Assembly (NCBI GenBank): GCA_018381235.1
Contig: JAGZSF010000003.1
Coordinates: 62,001-126,000, forward strand
DNA length: 64,000 nucleotides
Source: Collinsella sp.
Lineage (GTDB): Bacteria > Actinomycetota > Coriobacteriia > Coriobacteriales > Coriobacteriaceae
Direction: 5' to 3'
The notes under the pieces were generated by a model. That model saw only the letters and a program-made list of their open reading frames with translations. It made no database searches and was not told where the DNA came from. A program made the position numbers and the translations under genes. Within the stretch, counting starts at the first letter, position 1; every line of letters starts with the position of its first letter. Below, piece after piece: positions 42,901 through 50,793 of the stretch.

Positions 42901-43277
42901 CGGTTCTCGCGGTGCTTATAGACGGTAATCTGGAAGGACGGCACCTCGGCGTAGTCGTAGGTTACGCCCTCGCCGCCGGTGCGGCCCTGGGGCGCGCCCA
43001 GGCGAACCTCGGGCTGGCCCTCGATATTGCATATAAAGCTGTACCACACAAGACACGGTTCAGTGCATTTGAGCTCGCCGGTAAAAATGCCATCGCCTTC
43101 GTGCTCCATCGGAATCAGGGTCTCGCCGACTTCATCGACCCAGGTACGTAGGGTGAGTGTTGCCTGGTTGGGATCGGCATCCTCCAAAATCACCGAGAGT
43201 GCAACGGTAGTTCCTGTGGTCACAGCGCCAAACGGAGTGCGAAACTGCGGTAGGCGGCTGTTGTGTATCAATCTCAT
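39981..43277 (-). CDS. bifunctional GH13 alpha-amylase-type / GH77 4-alpha-glucanotransferase fusion
   Basis: A 1098-residue two-enzyme protein. Residues 1-115 form an N-terminal beta domain. GH13 catalytic residues are Asp351 (AHGWRLDVADE), Glu380 (LLGEVWED) and Asp455 (SSHDRPRI), with GVFNHTGDDS upstream, as in neopullulanase or maltogenic amylases. From about residue 650 a GH77 amylomaltase domain has Asp908 (VRLDHFLGF), Glu954 (FIAEDLGYL) and Asp1003 (STHDTSTLAGW). One polypeptide can therefore hydrolyse and disproportionate maltodextrins or glycogen fragments. Separate genes (malQ and an amylase) are the usual state. Candidate LacI-type operators lie upstream at 43376-43418. Confidence 0.9.
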   Translation of the reverse strand: MRLIHNSRLPQFRTPFGAVTTGTTVALSVILEDADPNQATLTLRTWVDEVGETLIPMEHEGDGIFTGELKCTEPCLVWYSFICNIEGQPEVRLGAPQGRTGGEGVTYDYAEVPSFQITVYKHRENRPTWYERGMVYQIFPDRYARDEHWRERTMAQLEKPRKGIQRRMVEDWNEPPVYERAEDGSIKTWDFYGGSLKGIQEDLPRIAELGFTAIYLNPIFEAASNHRYDTADYTKIDPILGTEQDFTELCQAAEKLGISIILDGVFNHTGDDSIYFNRYGNYPGVGAWQSEDSPWRDAFTFHEDGSYDCWWGVGNMPAINEKSELVRERFLGKDGVIRKWLRAGAHGWRLDVADELSDDFLAEIKKAVVAEKPDALLLGEVWEDASNKISYGHLRRYLQGSELDSAMDYPFRDMVIGFLMGYKNAYQAAEDIETLRENYPSEALSCALNLLSSHDRPRIISVLGDGPDESQLPECERSKWRLDENSMGLAKSRFWLATLMQMTFPGVPSIYYGDEYGLEGLTDPGNRRTLPTKDQLHDFDTLAIIKNASAVRRALPFMIDGEIKAFALNDEVLAYNRTGKDGESATVIINRSLRNSHRVTIPALGECASDVISGHECEIHNGTVTLDLYPLGSSIIYHHAEQRLQEPLDHGAGVVCHITSVPTDDGKPGTIGAPTRRFIDHLAAMGMRYWQVLPVNPTDFFRSPYAGPSAFAGNIDLLPESQEELAADFETWKARGGEDADPLYTAFKHRNADWLEKYCVYMAVKKYFEGESRHDWPADVARYNEHLIDDTRFHDEAELQAYMQYRFDLAWCELMNYAHKKGIEVIGDIPMYVSDDSADAWSEPENFWLSDTGKAIEISGAPPDNFAPEGQVWGNPTFRWDHMKENGYRWWMDRLRRAFSLYDRVRLDHFLGFHSYFSIPAGKACADGRWLAGPGKDLFQTAYDELGPLNFIAEDLGYLTPGVRAMASTCGFPGMDVLEFSDYDVRCGVHPTPGKILYTSTHDTSTLAGWCTRSYAGGDEPSGVEVAAKLMSDALASDAPLVMMPLQDILGLGDDARMNVPGVATGNWTWQADEVDVAAAEGKTAQLLRNTHRFWGEA

Positions 43278-43375
43278 AGTACGGTCCAGTTCAATAGAAT
43301 CACGGCCTGCGGGCCATGGGCTTTACGCACAAATTGTAAGTATATCTGTTGTACACAGGGTGTATAAACAACATT

Positions 43376-43418
43376 CGTTTACCATCGGCGAACGGTTGTC
43401 CTAGAAAATCGTTTTACC
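43376..43418. promoter_or_regulatory. candidate LacI-type operators upstream of the GH13-GH77 gene
   Basis: On the minus strand GGTAAAACGATTTT (43418-43405) and GGTAAACG (43383-43376) resemble the half-palindromic GGTAAAACGTTTT core of LacI/MalR-family sites. Similar strings occur upstream of glgB (53278-53349). No regulator gene is in the window, so this is a pattern-based guess. Confidence 0.35.
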
Positions 43419-43432
43419 AACTATCTACAGAG

Positions 43433-43459
43433 AAGGGGCGCCCGGTTGGAGCGCCCCTT
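43433..43459 (-). terminator. hairpin after glgA
   Basis: Arms AAGGGGCGC (43433-43441) and GCGCCCCTT (43451-43459) around CCGGTTGGA. It lies 37 bases past the glgA stop on the minus strand; the T-run is better on the plus strand (TTGTTTAG), so it may act in both directions. Confidence 0.6.
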
Positions 43460-43495
43460 GTTTAGGGTTTGATGAGGTTTTAGATCGTCTGCGGG

Positions 43496-45793
43496 CTAGC
43501 GGCGCTTGCGGGTGGCCGTTGCCTTGCGGACGGAGGTCTTCTTGGTCGGGGCCTTTTCCTCGGCCGGAGCGGCAGGGGAGACCGAGGCCTCCTTGGCGGG
43601 CTCGGTCTTTGCCGTAGCCTTCGGAGCGGTCTTGACCTCAGCGGCCTTCGGTGCCGGCTTGATCTTTACCTCGGCCTTGGGCTCCTCTTTGGCAGCAGCG
43701 GGCTTAGTCTCTGCCTTGGGAGTTGCGGCCTTTGCCGTGGTCTTCTTGGCTGCCGTTGTGCGCTTTCGCGTGGTGGTCTTAGCGGCGGGCTTGGTCTCGA
43801 CGGTTGCCTCCGCCTTGGACTCGGCAGGCGTCTCCTCGACCTTGGCGGCCGCCTTGGGGGCAGCCTTCTTTGCAGTGGCCTTGGTTGCCGTCGCCTTCGT
43901 AGCTGTAGCCTTCTTGGCGGTTGTGCTCTTGGTCGCGGTCGTCTTCTTGGCTGTAGTCTTGGCCGGAGCCTTAGCGGTCGGCTTGGCCTCAGCGACCTCG
44001 GCCTTTACCTCGGGAGCGGCCTCGGCCTCGGCGGCTTTCTTGGCAGCAGCGGTCGTGCGCTTGCGCGTCGTCGTTGCCTTGGCAGCAGTCGTCTTTGCTG
44101 CGGTGGTTTTGGTGGTAGCGGCCTTGGTCGTCGTAGCCTTCTTGGCCGTCGTCTTTCGCGTCGTGGTCTTCTTGGCGGCAGGCTTCGCAGCCGGCTTCTC
44201 CTCAGCCTTGGGCTCCTCAGCAGCAGCGAGCGCCTCAGCAGCAGCGGGCGCCTCAACAACCGGCTCGGCCTTGGGCTCAGGCTCGGCCACAACCACAGGC
44301 TCGTCGACAACCGCCGCCGGCCTCTCGATCTCCGGGTGCATAAAGAAGTACAGGTCCAGATACTTGTCGGCCGAGCGCGTCCAGCTAAAGTCCTGGCTCA
44401 TGGCCTGCGTGACCAGCTGGTTCCAGGCGTCGCGGTTGTCCCAGAACAGGCGTGCCGCGCGGAACACGGCGTCGCCCATCTCGTCGCCGTTAAAGTTACT
44501 AAACGAGAAGCCCGTGCCCTCGCCGGTAAACACGTTGTACGGCTGCACGGTGTCCTTCAGGCCACCGGTCTCGCGCACGATGGGCAGGGTGCCGTAGCGC
44601 ATGGCGATGATCTGAGACAGGCCGCAGGGCTCAAACTTCGAAGGCATCAGGAACATATCGGCGGCGGCATACATTCGCTGCGACAGCGCAGGATCGAACT
44701 CGATACGCGCGGCCATGGTGCCTGGGTACTTGTCCTGGAAGTAGCGCAGGCCGTCCTCGTAGTCGCGGTCGCCGGTGCCCAGCACCGCCACCTGCACGCC
44801 GCCGGACAGGATGCGGTCGAGCGCGTACATGACCAGGTCCATGCCCTTCTGGCGCGTCAGGCGCGTGACCATCACCATGAGCGGACGGTCGTCGCGAACC
44901 TCGAGCCCCAGCTCTTCCTGCAGCTTGGCCTTGCACACGGCCTTGCCGGAACGGTCATCAACCGTGTAGTTTGCGGCAATGCGCTTGTCGGTCGCCGGGT
45001 CAAAGCCCGCCACGTCGATGCCGTTCAAAATGCCCTGCAGCGCATAGGAGCGCTCGCGCAGCACGCCGTCCAGGCCCTCGCCGAACTCGGGCGTCTGGAT
45101 CTCGTTGGCATAGGTGGGGCTCACCGTGGTGATGGCATCGGCATAGCGCAGCGCGCCCAGCATGTAGTTGATGCTGCAGGCGTCGCAACGTAGCTGCGAG
45201 GCGGCCGCCGGAATATGTGCCACACCCAGTATGTCCTCCATCACGGTGTCGCTAAACTGGCCCTGGAACGCTACGTTGTGGATCGAGAACACGGTCTTGA
45301 CGCGGTCGTACAGCGGCAGGCCCTGGTAGAACTCGCGCAAGAACACGGGCGCCAGTGCCGTCTGCCAGTCATTGCAGTGCAGGATGTCGCACTCAAAACC
45401 GGCCGGCAGGTGCTGCAGGCTCTCGGTGATGGCCTTGGAGAAGAACGCAAAACGCTCGCCGTCGTCAAAGAAGCCGTACGGATAGTCGCGCGCAAAGTAG
45501 CGCTCGTTGTCGATGAACATATAGGTGACGCCGTCGCGCTCGAGCTTCTCGAGCCCGCAGTACTCGTTGCGCCAGCCCAGGCTCACGTAAAAGTCGGAGA
45601 AGTGCTCCATCTGCGCCTTGTACTCGTCCTTGATGGTGGCGTACTTGGGCACCATCACGATGACTTCGGCGCCGGCGCGCACAAGCGCCGCAGGCAGCGA
45701 GCCCGCCACGTCGCCCAGGCCACCGGTCTTAACAAACGGTGCGCACTCGGCCGAGGCAAACACGATCTGCATCTTTTTGCTGGAATCTGCCAT
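43496..45793 (-). CDS. glgA: glycogen synthase GlgA with long cationic C-terminal tail
   Basis: A 765-residue protein. Residues 1 to about 489 are a normal GT5 glycogen synthase: KTGGLGDVAGSLPAAL near the N-terminus binds ADP-glucose, HCNDWQTALAPVFL follows, and PSKFEPCGLSQIIAMRYGTL carries the catalytic acidic region. It extends alpha-1,4 glucan chains from ADP-glucose. The remaining 276 residues (bases 43499-44326) are a low-complexity tail of Lys, Ala, Thr, Pro and Glu with KKTT, KKAT and RKRTT repeats, like histone H1. Ordinary GlgA ends near residue 480. ATG 45793 has GGGAG upstream. A similar tail is on GlgB. Confidence 0.93.
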   Translation of the reverse strand: MADSSKKMQIVFASAECAPFVKTGGLGDVAGSLPAALVRAGAEVIVMVPKYATIKDEYKAQMEHFSDFYVSLGWRNEYCGLEKLERDGVTYMFIDNERYFARDYPYGFFDDGERFAFFSKAITESLQHLPAGFECDILHCNDWQTALAPVFLREFYQGLPLYDRVKTVFSIHNVAFQGQFSDTVMEDILGVAHIPAAASQLRCDACSINYMLGALRYADAITTVSPTYANEIQTPEFGEGLDGVLRERSYALQGILNGIDVAGFDPATDKRIAANYTVDDRSGKAVCKAKLQEELGLEVRDDRPLMVMVTRLTRQKGMDLVMYALDRILSGGVQVAVLGTGDRDYEDGLRYFQDKYPGTMAARIEFDPALSQRMYAAADMFLMPSKFEPCGLSQIIAMRYGTLPIVRETGGLKDTVQPYNVFTGEGTGFSFSNFNGDEMGDAVFRAARLFWDNRDAWNQLVTQAMSQDFSWTRSADKYLDLYFFMHPEIERPAAVVDEPVVVAEPEPKAEPVVEAPAAAEALAAAEEPKAEEKPAAKPAAKKTTTRKTTAKKATTTKAATTKTTAAKTTAAKATTTRKRTTAAAKKAAEAEAAPEVKAEVAEAKPTAKAPAKTTAKKTTATKSTTAKKATATKATATKATAKKAAPKAAAKVEETPAESKAEATVETKPAAKTTTRKRTTAAKKTTAKAATPKAETKPAAAKEEPKAEVKIKPAPKAAEVKTAPKATAKTEPAKEASVSPAAPAEEKAPTKKTSVRKATATRKRR

Positions 45794-45817
45794 ATTGTCT
45801 CCCATGTTGCAATTCGA

Positions 45818-45851
45818 GAATAGCCGCCTGGCGCTAACCGGGCGGCTATTC
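45818..45851 (-). terminator. hairpin between glgD and glgA
   Basis: Perfect 11-bp arms GAATAGCCGCC (45818-45828) and GGCGGCTATTC (45841-45851). On the minus strand it lies upstream of glgA's start, so it sits in the glgA leader; T-rich sequence is weak. It could be a transcript end for divergent or antisense RNA, or a leader hairpin. It also lies just before the end of glgD on the higher-coordinate side. Confidence 0.45.
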
Positions 45852-45883
45852 TGCATGTTACGAGCGATGTTGCGGTGCCTACG

Positions 45884-47011
45884 TTAATGCACGATGGTGG
45901 TATCGGGAGTTAACGGGGCCTTTCCCAGCACCAGGATGTTCTCGGGCGTGCCGCGAAGCTCGGTGTTGGTGGGGACCACGTTGTTCTTGTCCAGGATGGC
46001 ATTCTCAACGCGGGCGCCGCTCTTGATAATGCAGCTCTGGTTGATGATCGAGTTGGTCACCGAAGCGCCTTCCTCAACCACAACGCCGCGCGACAGGATC
46101 GAGTTGCGCACGGTGCCCTTGATGATGCAGCCGGCCGAGATGATCGAGTTGCACGCGTGGCTGCCGGTCGCATAGCGTGAAGGCGGCACGTCGTGAGCCT
46201 TGGTCAGGATCGGGCGCTCGGGGTCGAAGAGCTGGTCGGCCACGGTCTGGTCGAGCAGGTCCATGCTGCGGCGATAGAGCGACTTCTCGCTAAACACGCC
46301 CACGACCTCGCCCTTGTACTCGTAGCTGCACACGTCGATGTTGCCAAAGTCGCCCTGGAGTGCCTCGAGCAGGTCCAGATAGTCGGCGGCCTGGTAGTGG
46401 TCGATAATCTCGAGTAGCGTCTCGCGGTTGACGATGCAGCAGTCCATAGAGGCGTTGTCGCCGTATACGACGCCGGCGCTCACGCCCGTCAGGCGGCCGT
46501 TCTCGTTAATCTCGAGCTTGGTCTCGTCATCAACATTGCGCGTGGCCTTGCAGTACACCACGGTCATCTGGGCGCCGGAGTTCTCGTGCGCGTCAATGAT
46601 GGTGTTGAGGTCCATGTTAAAGATGATGTTGGTGCCCATCATCACGACATAGGGCTTGTCCGAGCGCTGGAACAGCGTCTTGTTGGAGATGATGTCGCGC
46701 AGCAGGAAGCGCATGCCGCCCTTGGTGGTGCCGTACGCGTTGCCGGGCACCATGAACAGGCCGCCCTTCTTGCGGTCCAGGCCCCAGTCCTTGCCCGAGC
46801 CCACGTGATCGATCAGCGAGCGGTAGTTGCCCGGCATGACGACGCCGACGGTCTTAATGCCGGCATTCATCATGTTGGACAGCGGGAAGTCGATCAGGCG
46901 GTAGCGGCCCAAAAACGGAACGGACGCGATGGGGCGGTCCTTGAGCAGTACGCTGCCGTAGGTCGAAGAGTAGTTAGCGGTGATATAACCGATGGCCTTG
47001 CGATTGATCAT
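45884..47011 (-). CDS. glgD: glucose-1-phosphate adenylyltransferase subunit GlgD
   Basis: A 375-residue non-identical partner of GlgC. It retains the nucleotidyltransferase fold (FLGRYRLIDFPLSNMMNAGI, VGSGKDWGLDR) and the left-handed beta-helix C-terminus (hexapeptide-like IISAGCIIKGTVRNSIL), but lacks the clean GGxGxRL pyrophosphorylase signature that GlgC has at its N-terminus, as is typical for GlgD. It modulates ADP-glucose synthesis with GlgC. ATG 47011 is 4 bases after the glgC stop and has AAGGGGG upstream; upstream in-frame Met codons lie inside glgC. Confidence 0.93.
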   Translation of the reverse strand: MINRKAIGYITANYSSTYGSVLLKDRPIASVPFLGRYRLIDFPLSNMMNAGIKTVGVVMPGNYRSLIDHVGSGKDWGLDRKKGGLFMVPGNAYGTTKGGMRFLLRDIISNKTLFQRSDKPYVVMMGTNIIFNMDLNTIIDAHENSGAQMTVVYCKATRNVDDETKLEINENGRLTGVSAGVVYGDNASMDCCIVNRETLLEIIDHYQAADYLDLLEALQGDFGNIDVCSYEYKGEVVGVFSEKSLYRRSMDLLDQTVADQLFDPERPILTKAHDVPPSRYATGSHACNSIISAGCIIKGTVRNSILSRGVVVEEGASVTNSIINQSCIIKSGARVENAILDKNNVVPTNTELRGTPENILVLGKAPLTPDTTIVH

Positions 47012-47015
47012 CGGA

Positions 47016-48164
47016 TCATTCCCCCTTCCCGATAACGACGTCATTTCCAACGACGGCCGTATCCTTGGTGGTATCGACAGAGCCGAGCTTCACGCCCTCT
47101 TCGACCGTGGAGTTCTCGCCCAAAATAGCGCGGCAGATGTGCGCGCCGCTCTTAACGTGCACACCCGGCAGCAGCACGGAGTCCTCGACCACGGCGCGCT
47201 CCTCGATGATGACATCGGTCGAAAGGATCGAGTGGCGAGCGGTGCCGTAGATCTTGCAGCCGTTGGAGACCAGGCAGTCGTCCAGGCGGCCGTCCGGGCC
47301 AATGTAGTGCGGCGGACGCGTGGTGATGTTGGACATGATGGGGAAGTTCTTGTCAAACAGATCGAACTCGGGGTTGTTGCCCAGCAGGTCCATCGAAGTC
47401 TCGTGGAAGCTGGCGATGGTGCCGACGTCCTTCCAAAAGCCGTGGAACTCGTAGCTGTACAGGCGCTTGCCCTCGCCGAGCAACTTGGGGATGATGTCCT
47501 TGCCAAAGTCGTGGCTCGAGCGCTGGTCCAGGGCGTCCGCCTCGAGCGCCTCGATCAGCACGTCGGCCGAGAAGATGTAGATGCCCATGGATGCGAGGTT
47601 CGAATCGGGCTTATCGGGCTTCTCGGTAAACTTGGTGATGCGGCCGTCCTCGGGGTCGGTGGTCAGGATGCCAAAGCGGCTGGCCTCCTCCCACGGCACG
47701 GGCATAACGCTCACCGTGAGATCGGCGTTGTTCTCAATGTGCGTCTTGAGCATCTTGCGGTAATCCATGCGATACAGGTGATCGCCCGAAAGAATCAGGA
47801 CGTACTTGGGGTCGTTGGCCTTAATGTAGTCGAGGTTCTGCGTAATGGCGTCGGCCGTGCCCGCATACCAGGCACCGCCGGTCTGCGTCTCGTATGGCGG
47901 CAGGATCGACACGCCGCCGTCGCGGCTGTCCAGATCCCATGCCTCGCCGGAGCCCACATAGGCATGCAGCAGGTAGGGACGGTACTGCGTCAGAACGCCC
48001 ACCGTGTCGATGCCCGAGTTGGAGCAGTTGGACAGCGAAAAGTCGATAATGCGGAACTTGCCACCAAAGCTAACCGCCGGCTTAGCGATCTTTTGGGTGA
48101 GTGCCCCCAATCGGCTGCCCTGTCCTCCTGCGAGGAGCATCGCGATGCATTCTTTCTTACTCAT
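47016..48164 (-). CDS. glgC: glucose-1-phosphate adenylyltransferase GlgC
   Basis: A 382-residue enzyme. AMLLAGGQGSRLGALTQKIA is the pyrophosphorylase signature, FRIIDFSLSNCSNSGIDTVG, GTADAITQNL and LILSGDHLYRMDYRKML follow; the C-terminus is a beta-helix (IYGTARHSILSTDVIIEERA). It makes ADP-glucose, the committed step of glycogen synthesis. It is followed 4 bases later by glgD, the usual pair in Firmicutes and Coriobacteriia. A good AGAAGGAG lies upstream of ATG 48164. Confidence 0.96.
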   Translation of the reverse strand: MSKKECIAMLLAGGQGSRLGALTQKIAKPAVSFGGKFRIIDFSLSNCSNSGIDTVGVLTQYRPYLLHAYVGSGEAWDLDSRDGGVSILPPYETQTGGAWYAGTADAITQNLDYIKANDPKYVLILSGDHLYRMDYRKMLKTHIENNADLTVSVMPVPWEEASRFGILTTDPEDGRITKFTEKPDKPDSNLASMGIYIFSADVLIEALEADALDQRSSHDFGKDIIPKLLGEGKRLYSYEFHGFWKDVGTIASFHETSMDLLGNNPEFDLFDKNFPIMSNITTRPPHYIGPDGRLDDCLVSNGCKIYGTARHSILSTDVIIEERAVVEDSVLLPGVHVKSGAHICRAILGENSTVEEGVKLGSVDTTKDTAVVGNDVVIGKGE

Positions 48165-48204
48165 CGATTTCTCCTTCTGTCATCGATGTTCTTAAACCCA
48201 TTAG

Positions 48205-48235
48205 CGACGGGCGCGGCGCTCAGTCGCGCCCGTCG
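48205..48235 (-). terminator. hairpin between glgP and glgC
   Basis: Perfect 11-bp arms CGACGGGCGCG (48205-48215) and CGCGCCCGTCG (48225-48235), loop of 9. It lies 38 bases after the glgP stop and about 40 bases before the glgC start, so it may partly separate the two transcripts. T-rich tail is short. Confidence 0.6.
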
Positions 48236-48272
48236 AGTAATGCTGTGCTGGCATAAGGGAGCTCGCGCGCCT

Positions 48273-50699
48273 TTATGCGTGCCAGATCTCGTCGCGGTAC
48301 TCGCGAATGGTGCGGTCGCTCGAGAACCAACCGGAGGAGGCGGTGTTGAGCAGCGCCTTGCGGTTCCAAGTCTCCTGGTCGCCGTAGCTGTTCGTGAGCT
48401 TCTCCCATGCATCCACGTAGCTGCGGAAGTCTGCCATGACCAGATCGGGGTCGTTGTTGTTCATGAGCTCGTTGTAGATGCTCTCGAAGTTGCCCGAAAG
48501 ACCCGCAAAGGTGTTGTCCTTGAGCTCGTCCATCACGCGGCCCAGACGCTCGCGGTCGCCGTTGAGAGTATCCCACGCAAAGTAGCTGTTGGATGCCCAG
48601 AGCTGCTCGACCTCGGGAGCGGTCAGGCCAAAGATGGCCTCGTTCTCGCGGCCGGCCAGGTCGGCGATCTCGATGTTGGCGCCGTCGAGGGTGCCCAGCG
48701 TAATGGCGCCGTTCATCATGAGCTTCATGTTGGACGTGCCCGAGGCCTCCTTGCCGGCCGTGGAGATCTGCTCCGAGATCTCGGCAGCGGGGTAGATGAG
48801 CTGTGCGTTGCTTACGCGGAAGTTGGGGATAAAACAGACCTTCATGACCTCGTTGACGCGCGGGTCGTTGTTGATGACGTCGGCCACGGAGTTAATGAGG
48901 CGGATGGTCTCCTTGGCGAAGGTGTAGCTCGAGGCGGCCTTGCCGCTAAAGATGAAGGTCGTCGGCGTCACGTGGAAGTTGGGATCGGCGATGCGACGGT
49001 TGTAGATGTCCATCACCTTCATGATGTTCATGAGCTGGCGCTTGTAGGCGTGGAAGCGCTTAACCTGAACATCGAAGACGGTGTTGGGGTCGATGACCAG
49101 ACCGGTCTCGGCCTTGACGTAGGCGGCCAGGCGCTCCTTGTTGGCGCGCTTGGAGGCACCCACGGCCTTCAGGAACTCGGTGTCGTCCTTAAACTCCTTG
49201 AGCTTCTCCAGCTCAAAGGCGTCCTTGAGCCAACCGTCGCCAATGGCCTCGGTCACGAGCTTGGCGTAGGTGGGGTTGGCCTCGGCAAAGAAGCGACGGT
49301 GCGAGATGCCGTTGGTCTTGTTGTTGAACTTCTCGGGCGTTAAGGCATAGAAGTCCTTGAGCACGATGTTCTTGATGATGTCGGAGTGGATCTTGGCCAC
49401 ACCGTTGACGCTGTGGCTGCAGATCACGGATAGGTTGGCCATGCGAATCTCGCCGTCCCACAGGATGGCGGTCTGGCGCAGACGCTCCTGCCAGCCCTCC
49501 TGCGTAGTGTCGAACGACTCGTGCCAACGACGGCTGATCTCGTCGATGATCTGGTAAACGCGGGGGAGGAGCTTGGAGAACGTGCCGATGGGCCACTTCT
49601 CCAGAGCCTCGGGCAGGATGGTGTGGTTGGTGTAGCTCACAACCTGCGTCACGATGTTCCAGGCGTCGTCCCACTCGAGCTTCTTCTCGTCGATCAGGAT
49701 GCGCATGAGCTCGGGGCCGCACATGGCCGGGTGGGTGTCGTTGGTGTGGATGGCAACAAACTGCGGCAGCAGCTCCCAGTTCTCGCCGTGCTCCTTCTCA
49801 AAGGTGTCGAGCAGGCTGTAGATGCCGGCCGATACAAACAGGTACTCCTGCTTCAGGCGCAGCAGACGGCCGTGCTCGCCGGCGTCGTTGGGGTAGAGGA
49901 TGGCGCTGATAGCCTCGGCTTCGGCGCGCTCGGCATCGGCCAAGGCGTAGTCGCCGCGGTTGAAGGCCTCCAGGTCAAAGTGCTCTTCGACCGGCTCGGC
50001 GGCCCAGACGCGTAGCTTGTTGACGGTCTCGCCAGCATAGCCCACCACGGGGATGTCATAAGGGACGGCAAGGATGTCCTGCGTGTCCACCGTACGGTAG
50101 AACGTGCGGCCGTTCTCCTCAAAGCCCTCAACATGGCCGCCAAACTTGATGGTCACGGCCTTGTCCTGACGACGGCCCTCCCAGGGATAGCCGTGGGTGA
50201 GCCACTCGTCGGTGGCCTCGACCTGGCTGCCGTTGACGATTTCCTGCTTAAACAGACCGTAGCGGTAGCGCATGCCGTTGCCGTAGCCGGCAATGCCCTC
50301 GGCTGCCATGGAATCCAGGAAGCATGCGGCTAGACGGCCCAGGCCACCGTTGCCCAGCGCCGGATCGGGCTCCTGGTTCTCGATGACGGAAAGGTCGAAG
50401 CCCATGTCGTCGAGCGCCTCGGCGACCATGTCGCGCACGCCAAAGTTGAGCAGGTAGTTGTCGAGCAGGCGGCCGATCAAAAACTCGATCGAGAAGTAGT
50501 ACACGCGCTTCTTGCCCTCGGCGGTGGCGCGGGCGTCGCTCTTGGTGGCAACGGTGCGGGCCTTCTCGGCCACGAGCTTGGCCAGGGCGTTAAAGCGGTC
50601 GAGGTCGCTCGCGGCCTCGACGCTCTTGCCACTAATGCTCATGACGGCATCGCGATAGAGCTCGGTAAACTCTTGCTTGTTGTCGAAGATCTTATTCAT
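48273..50699 (-). CDS. glgP: glycogen/starch phosphorylase GlgP
   Basis: An 808-residue GT35 enzyme of standard length. FSIEFLIGRLLDNYLLNFGV, NGGLGRLAACFLDSMA, HTNDTHPAM and the PLP-lysine region EASGTSNMKLMMNGAITLGT are all present, as is FHAYKRQLMNIM. It releases glucose-1-phosphate from glycogen ends, opposite to GlgA. No cationic tail is present, unlike GlgA and GlgB. The start ATG 50699 has GAAAGGAAC upstream. Confidence 0.96.
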   Translation of the reverse strand: MNKIFDNKQEFTELYRDAVMSISGKSVEAASDLDRFNALAKLVAEKARTVATKSDARATAEGKKRVYYFSIEFLIGRLLDNYLLNFGVRDMVAEALDDMGFDLSVIENQEPDPALGNGGLGRLAACFLDSMAAEGIAGYGNGMRYRYGLFKQEIVNGSQVEATDEWLTHGYPWEGRRQDKAVTIKFGGHVEGFEENGRTFYRTVDTQDILAVPYDIPVVGYAGETVNKLRVWAAEPVEEHFDLEAFNRGDYALADAERAEAEAISAILYPNDAGEHGRLLRLKQEYLFVSAGIYSLLDTFEKEHGENWELLPQFVAIHTNDTHPAMCGPELMRILIDEKKLEWDDAWNIVTQVVSYTNHTILPEALEKWPIGTFSKLLPRVYQIIDEISRRWHESFDTTQEGWQERLRQTAILWDGEIRMANLSVICSHSVNGVAKIHSDIIKNIVLKDFYALTPEKFNNKTNGISHRRFFAEANPTYAKLVTEAIGDGWLKDAFELEKLKEFKDDTEFLKAVGASKRANKERLAAYVKAETGLVIDPNTVFDVQVKRFHAYKRQLMNIMKVMDIYNRRIADPNFHVTPTTFIFSGKAASSYTFAKETIRLINSVADVINNDPRVNEVMKVCFIPNFRVSNAQLIYPAAEISEQISTAGKEASGTSNMKLMMNGAITLGTLDGANIEIADLAGRENEAIFGLTAPEVEQLWASNSYFAWDTLNGDRERLGRVMDELKDNTFAGLSGNFESIYNELMNNNDPDLVMADFRSYVDAWEKLTNSYGDQETWNRKALLNTASSGWFSSDRTIREYRDEIWHA

Positions 50700-50793
50700 A
50701 CGTTCCTTTCCCCCGGGGATGTTTCTCCCGGAACGGTTATGACTTGTATCCTACGCCCCCGCGGGGCGGGTAATTACAGCTGTAACGGCTTTG

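Noticed and set aside
43499..44326. Tandem-repeat or CRISPR-like DNA in the glgA 3' end
   Set aside because: The repetition follows codons for a low-complexity peptide tail; there are no regular spacers and no cas genes.
43506..44597. 363-codon hydrophobic-looking frame opposite the glgA tail
   Set aside because: It is the antisense reading of the Lys/Ala/Thr repeat region; the Val/Ala/Leu-rich sequence is a compositional by-product.
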